Positions 23,188-34,126 of a stretch of DNA of 64,000 nt are shown piece by piece. The stretch's first letter is position 1. Every line of letters starts with the position of its first letter. The notes below the pieces were generated by a model that saw nothing but the letters and a program-made list of their open reading frames with translations, did not search any database and had not been told where the DNA came from. Location of the stretch: assembly GCA_029204225.1 (NCBI GenBank), contig CM055114.1:14476558-14540557 (forward strand), given 5' to 3'. The stretch comes from Diphasiastrum complanatum. Its lineage: Eukaryota > Streptophyta > Lycopodiopsida > Lycopodiales > Lycopodiaceae. The position numbers and the translations under genes are program-made.

Positions 23188-23964
23188 AATATCGCTCTCA
23201 GGCGCAAACCGCAGGTCAGACAAGCACGTCAAGGCAACGTGCATTCGAGAGAGATATTTGAAGTTGGAGTATCAGATCCAAGCACAAGAAAAGAAAAGGG
23301 ATGTGAAGCGCACTTGAATGTGATATCGGACGATGCAGTATCGGATCCAAGCGCATATTAGTCTACGAAAGGTAATGAGAGCAAGCGGCGCGCTTGAAAT
23401 CGATATCCGGAAAAGCAATCGTAAATTTGCATGAAAATTCGAGCCGAAAAAGACCTATTTATAAATAAACATTTGCACGTGTGGAGGAGTGTCAAAGAAA
23501 CACGTGTCAAATTGTGATTGGTCAAAATAAATGCGTCATACCTAGAATGATTGATCTGACATTTGTCACATGCACGAATGACACGCGTCGATATCAGATT
23601 CGCGCACATGTCTCAGCCCACGTGGCCTCATAATTGGGTCATCATTGTCAGTACAAACATTCCACGTGGATTACTAATCTAACAACATGTGTCTTCGCCG
23701 TCTTTTCACATGTGCAAAAATTTCGTATACATAAGTCCTCGGAATTTTCGTTTTTTTTCGCAAAATTTTCGCTTTTAGCTCCCGATATTGCTCTCAAGCG
23801 CGCTCTTTCACCGTTCCAGCTTCCGCCCTCTCGCAGTGCGCTTGAGTCCGATACCGCTGGTTGTGCAATATCGCTTTCATTCACGCATCTCTTTTCTTCA
23901 AATAATATGTCTAGATCTTGTGCTCGAAACCGATATTCAGTTCTAGTATCAATCTCAAGCGCCC
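23188..23964. promoter_or_regulatory. Cluster of about 20-bp motifs between divergent genes
   Basis: A motif of the form GATATYG-N-CTCAAGCGC occurs at least eight times in both orientations: about 23188, 23269, 23308 (reverse), 23336, 23388 (reverse), 23781, 23836 (reverse) and 23945. Weaker copies lie at about 23590 and 23862. CACGTG cores occur at about 23476, 23500, 23618 and 23662. The cluster lies between gene B, read leftwards, and the H3-like gene, read rightwards. It may be a shared promoter or a set of transposase-binding repeats. Confidence 0.6.
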
Positions 23965-24088
23965 TTTCATCGCAATTTTTTTTGTTTTCATCCACTTTTG
24001 TTTTGTTCAAACTTCTTTTTGTTAATTTTTTTCTTCTGAGAATGATGGCCAGGACCAAATCCACCGCCCATGCCATCGCCACTGTACA

Positions 24089-24703
24089 TGTTGAATTTAC
24101 ACGTGTGGGATGCCCTACACATGTACTTTTGATCTCCTAAGCCCAATAATACCATAAAGATCAAACTAGCATTGATTGACAATAAGAAAACTGATCATAC
24201 AAGAAATATTATTATGTTAGAAGCAAGATCTATCAACAAAATATGAAACTAAGTACAATAAATGCCTCAACTCGGCTAGAGAGAGAATATGAATGTACAA
24301 ACTCGAGTAGAGAGAGAGGGCACAAAGAGCTTAGTCTCCAAATTTGCATTACACACAAAAATCATCATCTTCTCAATGAGAGTACATCACATATATATAG
24401 ATCCATGGACTCTCCTCCTACTTTGACTTGAATTGCAGTTATGAATCCACCTCTCAAGCTATCTAGACTTATTCAAGCCACCTCAATATGTCTAATTGTG
24501 CCAGCTAGTATTTTCATGCATTAAATGTGGCATGCAAAGTACAAATGGCAATTCCTATGGTAGCTCGAGTTTCTACTTCTACCTACCTTGAATATATTAT
24601 TCTAAGATGAGTCTTTACTAAGCCAAAAGAGCTCAATTCATCTTTGGCATTTTTAGGACCCCTACTTACAACATTAGATAGATTTTTCCAATATTTCAAC
24701 ACT
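24089..24703 (-). repeat. 3' LTR of the copia element at 24089-29962
   Basis: 615 bp, from TGTTGAATTTACACG to AATATTTCAACA. It has about 11 bp more than the other LTR near 24645 (TTGGCATTTTT). A polypurine tract on the minus strand lies at 24704-24712. A 62-codon open frame inside occurs in both LTRs and is not a gene. Confidence 0.93.
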
Positions 24704-24719
24704 CCTCCTAAAAATGTAT

Positions 24720-25283
24720 CTAATGTGGATCAAGCATCGATCTTGAGATAAGACCAAGATTAGATCTATGCTTTGAGAAGGCACTTTTGCAAAGTGGCTT
24801 TGTGAGAAGATCATCAATACATGAAGATGTGTTGACATGTTCCAAGTTGATTTCACCTCCAATGAGCTTTTCCCTTACAAAATGGTGTGCCACTTCTATA
24901 TGCTTGCTTCTTGCATGAAAAATAGGATTGTTTGCAAGAGCTTGGGCCGGTATGTTGTCACACTTGATCAAGGGAAGATCATCCTCTTTGATGCACTTTA
25001 GCTCCATGATTAACTTCTTGATCCAAAGCACCTCTTTAGTTGTTCTAGTGAGTGCTTTGTACTCGGCCTCACAAGAAGATAGGGATATGGTATCTTGCTT
25101 CTTTGAAAGCCAAGACACAAGATTGCCTCCAAGAAAGATAGTATATGCATTAATGGACTTTCGATCCATTTTATCACTTGCAAAATCGGAATCCGAATAG
25201 CCAACAATGGTTAGATCTTCATTCTTGTACAATAAACTTGAGTAGAAGATACATATCTTAGAACTCTCTTGGCCATCTTCCAA
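24720..25283 (-). pseudogene. RNase H of the copia element
   Basis: Open from about 25236 to the stop at 24720. It carries YSDSDFASDKMDRKS, SLSSCEAEYKAL, IKCDNIPAQALANNP and HIEVAHHFVRE, the usual copia RNase H blocks with the DED carboxylates visible. It is out of frame with the RT because of small indels at about 25335 and 25235. Confidence 0.85.
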
Positions 25284-25335
25284 TGTTGGATATTAGGATC
25301 TTGCATAAATTGACTCAATTTGTGCACACAATAGC

Positions 25336-27351
25336 TCAAATCGGTCTAGTGATAGTAAGCCAAATTAAGGAGCCTATAAGACTCCTATAAAGTGTGATGT
25401 CCTTGAAGGATCTTTCATCACCTTTAATAGGGTCTTTTACATGTTGCTCCATGGGAGTATCTATGCCTTTACAATTTTGCATATTCAATTTTCTCAATAT
25501 AGAAAAGACATATCTAGATTGACAAATAAAAGCATACTCTTCATGAAAATCAATCTCAAGGCCTAAAATGTAATGGATCTTTCCTAAATCTTGCATTTTA
25601 AATTCTCCTCCTAACGCATCCTTAGTTTCTTGAACTAGCATCAAACAACTTCCACTAAGAATAATGTCATGTACATAGATTAGAATAATGACAATATTAC
25701 TACCATCAAACTTTAAGTACATAGAAGGATCATAGTCACTAAGCACAAATCCTAATGAAAGTAGAAAGTTGTTGAGTCTTGAATATTGTGATCTAGGTGC
25801 TTGCTTCAAGCCATAAAGACTTCTAAATAGCAAACACACCTTAGATTTATCCTTGATGAATCCTTGAGGTTGTTCTATGTATATCTCCTCCTCAAGATAG
25901 CCATTCAAAAAAGCGTTGGAGACATCAAGTTGATACAATTTCCACTTAAAAAATAAGGCAAGAGAGATTATGATTCTTATTGTCACCATCTTTGCTATAG
26001 GAGCAAAGGTTTCTTCATAGTCAAGGCCATATATTTGTGCAAAGCCTTTAGCACATAATCTTGTCTTGTACTTGTTGATGGAGCCATCATGATTGTACTT
26101 GATCTTGAACACCCACTTGCATCCAATGATGTGCATGTTAGGTGGTGGATCCACTAGATCCCATGTGTGGTTGGTGATCAAGGCATCATATTCAATCTTC
26201 ATGGCCTCATACCACTCCTTGGTATTGAGGGCTTCTTGGACATCTTTGGTCTCCTCATGAGAAACAAAATAAGCATACATGGAATCAAGATCCACTCGTT
26301 TTCCTTTGTCATCATAAGGGAGCCTCTTAGGCTCGGATCTCTCCCTCATGGATCTTCTAGGAGTGAAGATCCAAGGACTTCCATCTTCAGATCTTGACCC
26401 CTCCATATGTTGATTGTCTTCAATAACAAAAGGTGATAGATTTTGAGGTTGCTTGATATTGGCCCCTCCTAGATTGGACTTTTCTTCTTCATGAAAAACT
26501 ACATCTCTACTTTCAATTACTTTAGAAGTAGAGAGCATGTAGATTCGATAGGCTTTCTTGTTGGATGAATATTCAACCATTACTCCTTTGCTTGCACAAG
26601 GATCATCCTTCTTTCTCATTTCTAAGGGAATATGGACAAAGCATATGCATCCAAATACTCTAAGGTGACCAGCCTTAGGTTTCTTCAAATAAAGTGCTTC
26701 ATATGGTGACTTTCCTTCAAGTGCAACATGAGGGAGTCGATTGCAAAGATAGTTTGAACAATTGACGGCCTCACCCCAAAAGTCTTTTGGCAAGGATGCC
26801 TCAATTCTAATGTTTTTGGCACATTCACACAAGGTTCTATTCTTTCTTTCAGCCACCCCATTTTGAGATGGCGTATATGCACAAGGAAAGTCCCTTTTAA
26901 TGCCTTCAAGCTCACAATAATCATGAAATTTATTGGAAGTGTACTCACCACCTCCATCACTTCTAAGAATCTTGATTTTGTATGAAAATTGCTTTTCAAC
27001 TAGAGCTTTGAACTTTAGGAAATAGTCGAACACCATAGACTTTGAAGCTAGAAGATATAACCAAGTAAATCTTGTGAAATCATCAATGAAAGTTACAAAG
27101 CAAGTAGCACCACCCTTGCTCTTTGAAGATGAGAAGTGCACATCCGAGTGTATGAGCTCCAATGGATGTGTAGTCTTAATAGATGACTTTGAAAAAGGCT
27201 TCTTATGAGATTTAGATATGGCACAAGCCTCACATGGCTTGAAATTCTTGGAAATAAGGTTAGGCAGGCCAATAGCTTTGGCTTTCTTGACCATGGACAC
27301 CATAGAACTATAGTTAGGATGCCCCAACCTTCTATGCCATAGTTCCTCCAA
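25336..27351 (-). pseudogene. Integrase and reverse transcriptase of the copia element
   Basis: 671 codons open on the minus strand. GAG-pre-integrase (ELWHRRLGHPNYSS, CEACAISKSHKK) is followed by the integrase core with D in HSDVHFSS, D in ILRSDGGGEYTS and E in GVAERKNRT, all three intact. The linker contains RRSMRERSEPKRLPYDD. The RT runs from WYEAMKIEYDAL to the end. Its active site is YVHD at about 25676 where YVDD is expected, which should abolish polymerase activity. It ends early at a one-base loss in the TRPDLSY block. Confidence 0.9.
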
Positions 27352-27411
27352 AGAAATATGAGAAGCAAAAGCACCATCACAAGAGTTAGCATACTCTTTG
27401 GGATCAAGCTT

Positions 27412-28689
27412 CTAGATTCCACCATATCTAGACCCAAATGCAAGGATATCATCATGCTTCTTGATTGTACATGTATCAACATTGAAATTCACATCTAGTC
27501 CACTATCAAGCAATTGCCCAACACTTATAAGATTTTTTGTTAACTTAGGAACAAAAAGTACTTTAGACAGAGAAAGAACTTTTGATGATGAAAGCTTTAA
27601 GGGAATGGTCCCTATGCCTTCAGTAGCACACTCATGATCATTTGTTGTGTAGATGGACTTCTTGGCTCCTTCATAAGGTGCCATGGATGAAAAAAAATGC
27701 TTGGAGCTACACATGTGTGAGGAAGCTCCACTGTCAATGTACCATGAACCATCCTTCTTGAAAGGTGATGAAGAAAAACTTGAGACCATAAGAGATCCCT
27801 CTCCATCACTTGCATGAGCATCTTCCTTCTCTTCATTGGAAATGTTGGCTTGCTTGAATTGACTCTTCTTCTTGAAGCAATTAGTGGCATAATGCCCCTT
27901 CTTGCCACAAAAGAAACACCTGATGTTTTTCTTCTTCTTCTTGGATGTGAAAGCTTGAGAGGACTCATCCTCTTCTCCTTTCTCCTTGGAAATAATATTG
28001 TTCTTGCTTAAAGAGGGTTGGTGTTGATTTTTACTTCTTGACTTGTGCTTGTCTTTGGTAGAGAGGGATTTACCATCAATGTTGAGAGACAATCTTTCCA
28101 TTTTCAAGAGTTTATACTCTTGTCTTGATTCTTCATAAATGAGCACACTTTGGAGTGCTTCCAAACTTGGTAGCTCCTCCTTAATGGCATAACTCTGAAT
28201 AAGGTTGTCATATTCCTCCTTTAACCCATTAAGTATGACTTGAACAAGTTCATTTTGGTTGATGGAGTCTCCTATGCATGACAATTCTCTATGGAGGTCT
28301 TTAACTCTCATTACATAAGCTGAAGCACTTTCATCACTTCTCTGTACACTTTAAAAAATTTGGTTTCTTAGTGTTAGAAGTCTAGAAGTATTTGTTGTCT
28401 CATAGATGGACTTGAGAGTATCCCAAGCATCTTTGGTATTAGTACAAACACCAATTTCTCTTAAGATGTCATTTGAGACATTCATTTTAATATAATGTAG
28501 AGCCATCCTAGCTCTCTTTTTGTATTTTGGAATTTCTTGAGGAATTTGTGGTTCTTCTTCAATACCAAGTACAATATCCATCAAATCTTGTAGAATTAAG
28601 ACAGATTCCATCCTAACCTTCCATATTGAGTAATTGGAGGTTGACAATCTTTCACTTGCTTCTAATAGAAAGGCACCCATTGAAGCCAT
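27412..28689 (-). pseudogene. Gag, zinc knuckle and protease of the copia element
   Basis: Starts MASMGAFLLEASERLSTSNY at 28689. A stop at 28351 interrupts the capsid, and the frame continues (ESASAYVMRVKDLHRELSC) through CFFCGKKGHYATNC and the protease WYIDSGASSHM to a stop at 27412, just before KLDPKE. With those two stops repaired by host readthrough it would be a normal copia gag-protease. Closely similar to the gag of the young element at 15728-20770. Confidence 0.88.
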
Positions 28690-29347
28690 AAAGAATGTTG
28701 GAAATCAAAAAAGATAGATGAAATAACTGCTTATCTTCTCACTATAGGAACCAATCAAGGGAAAAAAACCAAATCCTATGTAAGACTAAGCAAAAAACTG
28801 TGAGATAGATCTCACTAGTTTGACAATCTCTCTAAAACAAGATTTGAATCATCAAAAAAGATGAAGTATGGCAAAAGTTATGATTCTCTAAATTTCACAC
28901 GTGTGAAATACTCCAAAAATGTCAAATTGACTCAAATACAATCTATTTGTATGAAAAAATTTGCCTAGATCCTCTCAATTTTGCCAAAATCACATATAGA
29001 TGAGATTGCTCAACTTCTGGGTGATTTTTGTGATCATTCAACCAATACATGACATGTACTCATGATTTGCCACAGGTCTAGGCGCCCTACCTACACCTAT
29101 TCAAAAGCTTATAACTTTTCAGATCTAAGCTGAGAGAGAACCACCAAACTGAAAATGGGCGGATTTCACACGTGCCTGCACCTAAAATTTCGTACAGTAC
29201 CTGATCTGAACCATTCAAAGTGGTTTGACGCTCTAAATCACCAAAAAACTGCAAACTAGCTAGGAAGTAGAATCTAGACAATTTCTAGCTTAAAATCTGA
29301 CCAAATTTGCAAACTTTTTGATTAGATTTGCTTGTAAATCTTAGGTT

Positions 29348-29360
29348 GGCTCTGATACCA
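29348..29360 (-). other. Primer-binding site of the copia element
   Basis: TGGTATCAGAGCC on the minus strand, next to the 5' LTR at 29361. Complementary to the 3' end of initiator-Met tRNA. Confidence 0.95.
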
Positions 29361-29962
29361 TGTTGAATTCACACGTGTGGGATGCCCTACACATGTACTT
29401 TTGATCTCCTAAGCCCAATAATACCATAAAGATCAAACTAGCATTGATTGACAATAGGAAAGCTGATCATACAAGAAATATTATTGTGCTAGAAGCAAGA
29501 TCTATCAACAAAGTATGAAACTAAGTACAATAAATGCCTCAACTCGGCTAGAGAGAGAATATGAATGTACAAAAGCAAGTAGAGAGAGAGGGCACAAAGA
29601 GCTTAGTCTCCAAATTTGCATTACACACAAAAATCATCATCTTCTCAATGAGAGTACATCACATATATATAGATCCATGGACTCTCCTCCTACTTTGACT
29701 TGAATTGGAGTTATGAATCCACCTCTCAAGCTATCTAGACTTATTCAAGCCACCTCAATATGTCTAATTGTGCCACCTAGTATTTTCATGCATTAAATGT
29801 GGCATGCAAAGTACAAATGGCAATTCCTATGGTAGCTCGAGTTTCTACTTCTACCTACCTTGAATATTTTATTCTAAGATGAGTCTTTACTAAGCCAAAA
29901 GAGCTCAATTCATCTAGGACCCCTACTTACAACATTAGATAGATTTTTCCAATATTTCAACA
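29361..29962 (-). repeat. 5' LTR of the copia element
   Basis: 602 bp, from TGTTGAATTCACACG to ATATTTCAACA, aligned with 24089-24703. The next five bases (GTACA) repeat the target site, after which the H3-like codons resume. Confidence 0.93.
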
Positions 29963-32569
29963 GTACAACCATCCCATTCCCGTGTTCCCCCTCGTACTGG
30001 CCATAGGCGTGGCAGGAAGCAGATCTGGCTGAGGGAGATCAGAAAACTCCAGAGATCAATTGAATTGTTGATCCCTAGAGCTCCTTTCGGCCGATCTGTT
30101 CGAAATGTCACTCTGTCACTTGGGCTAAATGTTCATTTTGTCGTGACAGCCATGTAGGCCTTACAAGGTGCTGCAGAAGATTTTTTGTCCCAGTTTTTTG
30201 AGAATACTTGTCTTTTGACAGTGCATGGTAAGCGTGTCACCATCATGCCAAAGGATTTCGTCATTCTCAAAAGGCTTTGGGATAGATATTCTGGTCTGCA
30301 TGTTGATAATGCCAGCACCTCCAGAGACCTGTCTCTGGATAGAACCAACGTGCCTACTACCTCTAGGAGGAAGAGAAAGCAGCATGTCCACAAGAAGGCT
30401 GGATCTCAAAGGCCAACTGCTTCCCTTCTTCCTAGATGTATCCTAGCCAAGAGACCCCGTATCTTCCTGAGCTCTGAGTCAAATGCTGGAGAATCTGACT
30501 CAGATCGAGAATCTTCACTCCTGCCTCCTCCTGTTAATCGTCTAGCTCCTCAGTAGGTTTCATCACCAAAAGTGTTGATTACCCAAGAGGAGCTAGACAA
30601 AATAACAGAGAAATCTGTAAATATTGTTTTCACTTCTGTTTCTGCTCCTGTACATAATCATTTTGTGAGAATTCCATACGATCCAGCCCAGGTTTTTTTT
30701 ATTCTGACCATTATAATCAATATGAGGCCTACCTAGCTAACAAAATTGATCTTCTCGACAATTTTTTTGATTTTTTTCTTCCAGATACACGTAGAAGCTT
30801 TAGATTAGATCCCAAATTTTGTGCTGAGCTAAAAGATAAGACCACAAAAAATTTAGATGCAATAGTAGAGGCCGGAGTTTCTTTTTTGCAGAATAGTATT
30901 AGTTTCGATTCCTATGGTACAGTTTTTGTAGTTAGTCCATTTTTCATGGGAGCGATAAAGGCGCAAGAAGCCAATTTTGAGAAGGCTGTCTATTTCATCA
31001 AGTGCAGTCCTATGGCGAAATTCTATTTGATTCCATATGAAAATAAGTATAAAAAGCACTTTTGTTTTTGTTGCTTTAATCTGGATTGTTGCATGCTTCA
31101 TTGCTTTGAAAAGAACGAAATTTTTTCATAAATATGAATTTATCGATATTTGTATTTTGGTTCTTGCAGTCGGCATTGGAGCCTGAACATTCTTTTTGTG
31201 AAGATAAATAAGGAGGGAGTATCAAATTTTCTATGTGTAAAATTAAACTCAGCTGCAAATACACATAGAGAATTTGATTCTCTACTTCATGATGTCGTTC
31301 AAAAAATACCGACAATGGCAACTTCAATTGGAGAGATAACCATTAAATCTCTTAAGGTATATTCAATTTATCTCTGATATGCATGTATTCCTTTTTTAAT
31401 TCAAATGTACCGTCATAGCATAAATAAAATTTCTATCATTATATTACTAATTTTTGTTCTATATATGCAGTGTGTACAACAACAAGACGCTTTTAGTTGT
31501 GCATGGTTCGTCCTGTACAATACGAAGCTATTTTTTGAATGGTATGATTTATAAACGGATGTAGATATTGAAAAGGTAATATTCTGTTCATTTGTAGTTC
31601 ATTTCATTTTAATTCATATTTCATTGTTTGTAATTTGCTGATTCTCGTGTTTTGTGATGACAGTTCACTCTTGAGCTGTATACTCCTAATGATGTATATA
31701 GATTTCGGCAAGAGTTGATCAGAATCTATGCCCAATACGGTGTAAGCATTGCACCTACAATCGAGGGCCCTCAAAAGGAAGATGCTCCTGCCTTAACAGC
31801 CTTTCAGGTTGTTTAGGATACAGATCTTATTTTATAAGATAAAAAAGGAATAAAGTCCTTCCTAATACAGAGGAAGGCAATTTTGTAGCAGATATTCCTC
31901 TTGTCTTAAAAAGCATTGAGGCCCTTCCCAAAACAGAGGAGGGTGAGATTATAGAAGGAGCTATTGCCTTATCAGTTCCTAATACTGATATAGAAAACAT
32001 AGAAAATTGATTGAATAGAGATCTATCATTTCACTTGTAAACAACCCGTTTATGAGTTTTTTCTATTGATATCACAATAAATTCTTACAATCAGCTTGTG
32101 TCCATAGTCTAATACTAGAATGCAATTTTTCTATAATGATAAAAAGACATGATGATTGGCACGTTTGCTTATAGTGAATCTCAATGTTATTTCATAAGTT
32201 GGATTGTTTTGACAATATCTCTGCATATGATCTCGAGCTCATGTCTTTTACGTACCTACATAAAACTAATACAAAGTTAGTTAGAATTAGTACAGAGTTT
32301 GTATTAGAAAGTTTTGATTGAAACTATTCATAAAAGATCGATTGTTTACAGTTACTTACGAGTTTACCATTGAAAATGAATTTGAAGTCTGAAAGTACAT
32401 CATCTTGTAGGAGCAATAGTTCCCGCCGGATGTAGTTTAGACTCCAATCTTCTTCCACCTCAACACATGTCAAAACGGCATCATTATATATAATTTTAAT
32501 ATTTTTTCATTTTGAATGTCCACTGGCTTCCAAGTCTTGATCGAGTGACACCCATTTACCTTTATTTTC

Positions 32570-33570
32570 TTTCATCTTTGATAATGGAAGCATAAGCTCA
32601 ACATTTGTCTTTCAATTTGATAACGGAAGCACATGGAAGACATTTTAATTCTGCATTCTATTACTCCATCTGATCTTTTGTCCCAGCCTTCATCCATAAG
32701 TTCAGATAATAAACTATCTGATAAATTTTTGCATACAAACATCGTTGGGGTTCTGTGTACATTGACACTTGAAAAGAAATCCACAAATATATTCAAGGAA
32801 ATAAACCAACTCAATCTGACTATTTATCCCGTACTCATTTTTAATGAATTTTTTACATCATTATATATCTTGCAACGAAATGATTCTGAAATTGTAACAT
32901 CTGGTGCAATCCATTCATCACTTTCAAAACTAGGTAATGGAATTGGTACTATTTGTCCAAAAAAAAAATTTTGTATCATGAATGTACATTGATTCAAAGC
33001 AAAAGATCTCACTATTAGCTAGATCTTTTGTAATTCTACCTTGATATTGCAGCTGTCCAATATCAATGTGAATAACATCTAACACACTTGCTAAAGATCC
33101 ACTTGGCTCCCATTCATTTATGTTGGATGGATATAAATCTGCAAGAGAAAAATGATCAAATTGGCAAGTTTACTATTAGATATTTATGAATGACAAAAAT
33201 CAAAGTATCAAAAATATCAATACTCACAGTTGATTTTTTTGTAATCCTGACGGTTGAATCTTTGCACATTTATCTCTGAATGCATATATACATGTTGGAC
33301 TAGAATTTCATAAATAGATTTTCCTCCTGATGATGTTCTGATATCCAAATTTTGGCCTTCCAATATTATCGAAATGATAGTTTTGACCTTTTTCTTTTTC
33401 GAAATGCTCCTTTTGATGATGGATGCATCAAAACCCAAGAGTTTTGTGAATATTTTCTTGGCACCCATAATCCATTATCATCTGTCTCGTTGAATAGAAG
33501 CACAGAGTCGATTGAGGAGCACGGCTTCCTTGTCGGCGCCATTCGTAATTTGCATGCAAAAATCTGAAAC
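32570..33570 (-). pseudogene. Unknown spliced gene (gene D), minus strand
   Basis: On the minus strand an exon with KKIFTKLLGFDASIIKRSIS and VQRFNRQDYKKIN ends at 33228 with a GTGAGT donor. An 89-bp intron (33139-33227) ends TTGCAG, and the next exon continues in phase with YPSNINEWEPSGSLASVLDV and DLANSEIFCFESMYIHD. A run of nine A near 32958 shifts the frame to VPIPLPSFESDEWIAPDVTI. Remnants reach about 32575. The protein is not recognised. It lies convergent to gene C and divergent from gene E. Confidence 0.45.
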
Positions 33571-33904
33571 AATGAACTATGAATCTGGAAATTTGCGTAG
33601 ACAAAAAGCCATGAATCTGAAGAAAAAAAAGTGTTGGTAAAAATTTAAAACATTAATGTATTTGGCGCCACAAATTAACTCTGGTTAATCCTGTTAACCA
33701 TGGTTTGACAATGCATATACATTAATGGTACATCGATTTTCTCATCTCAACCATCTGTCATATTCATTTTCAATATTTTTGGGTCTCTTCGGACAGTGAT
33801 GAGCTAGAAGGGCAGGCTTCATCAACCAATAGCATTTCCACATGCTGGCCGACGAAATAGCAATATATTTAAAAAGTTTTTATTTTATTTATATTTGGAA
33901 AATT

Positions 33905-34027
33905 CTACGTTACGTAGAACCCCGAAGCTAAGGTTTCAATTGGTCCACATGGCAACCAAAATAAGAAAAAATATAAAAAAGCATCTTTTACGAAGGCCCT
34001 CGTCGGGCTCTAAGTTTCTCTAATGCT
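33905..34027. repeat. Copy of a repeat shared with 11812-11945
   Basis: Shares TACGTTACGTAGA, ATTGGTCCA, AGAAAAAATATAAAAA and CTCTAATG in the same order and similar spacing with 11812-11945. One copy lies in the LTR-like region before 12000, the other just upstream of gene E. Confidence 0.6.
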
Positions 34028-34126
34028 TACAAGTGTGTTGGAGACACTATTGATAACAACAAAAATAAAAGATGTCATTTTGAAATCAGCAATCAAACAA
34101 AGCGTACACTGAAATATTCGTCAATT

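Larger units (their letters stand above)
24089..29962 (-). mobile_element. Nearly full-length copia element inserted in the H3-like codons
   Basis: Minus-strand element with LTRs at 24089-24703 and 29361-29962, a perfect primer-binding site, and a GTACA target duplication (24084-24088 and 29963-29967). Gag, protease, integrase, RT and RNase H are present in order. Lesions are few: stops at 28351 and about 27412, frameshifts near 25335 and 25235, and an altered RT active site. The LTRs differ at roughly a dozen positions plus a short indel, so it is older than the element at 15728 but much younger than that at 939. Confidence 0.93.
24045..32007 (+). pseudogene. Histone H3-like domain joined to a Ulp1-type cysteine protease (gene C)
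   Basis: The ATG at 24045 opens MARTKSTAHAIAT, a histone H3 N-terminus. A copia element (24089-29962) splits the codons. After it the same frame continues with LREIRKLQRSIELLIPRAPF, a TAG at 30155, then ALQGAAEDFLSQFFENT and HGKRVTIMPKDF, the H3 fold. An S/T/R-rich linker to a TAG at 30554 leads in frame towards a protease. Its exons are at about 30690-31052, 31170-31356, 31471-31575 and 31664 on, with matching GT-AG phases. HWSLNILFV gives the catalytic His and QQQDAFSCAWFVLY the oxyanion Gln and catalytic Cys of C48 (Ulp1/SUMO) proteases. The usual Asp seems to be Asn (KLNS). A TAA at about 31552 and a T-run frameshift near 30700 break it. Whether H3 and protease formed one protein is inferred from the shared frame. 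Confidence 0.75.

Noticed and set aside
23634-24182. Frames of 168 (+) and 144 (-) codons between genes B and C
   Set aside because: They run through the 20-bp motif cluster and into a copia LTR, and look like chance open frames. The H3-like start in another frame is the supported one.
24243-24431. A 62-codon frame found twice (24243-24431 and 29515-29703)
   Set aside because: Both copies are the same place in the two LTRs of one element; LTR sequence, not a gene.
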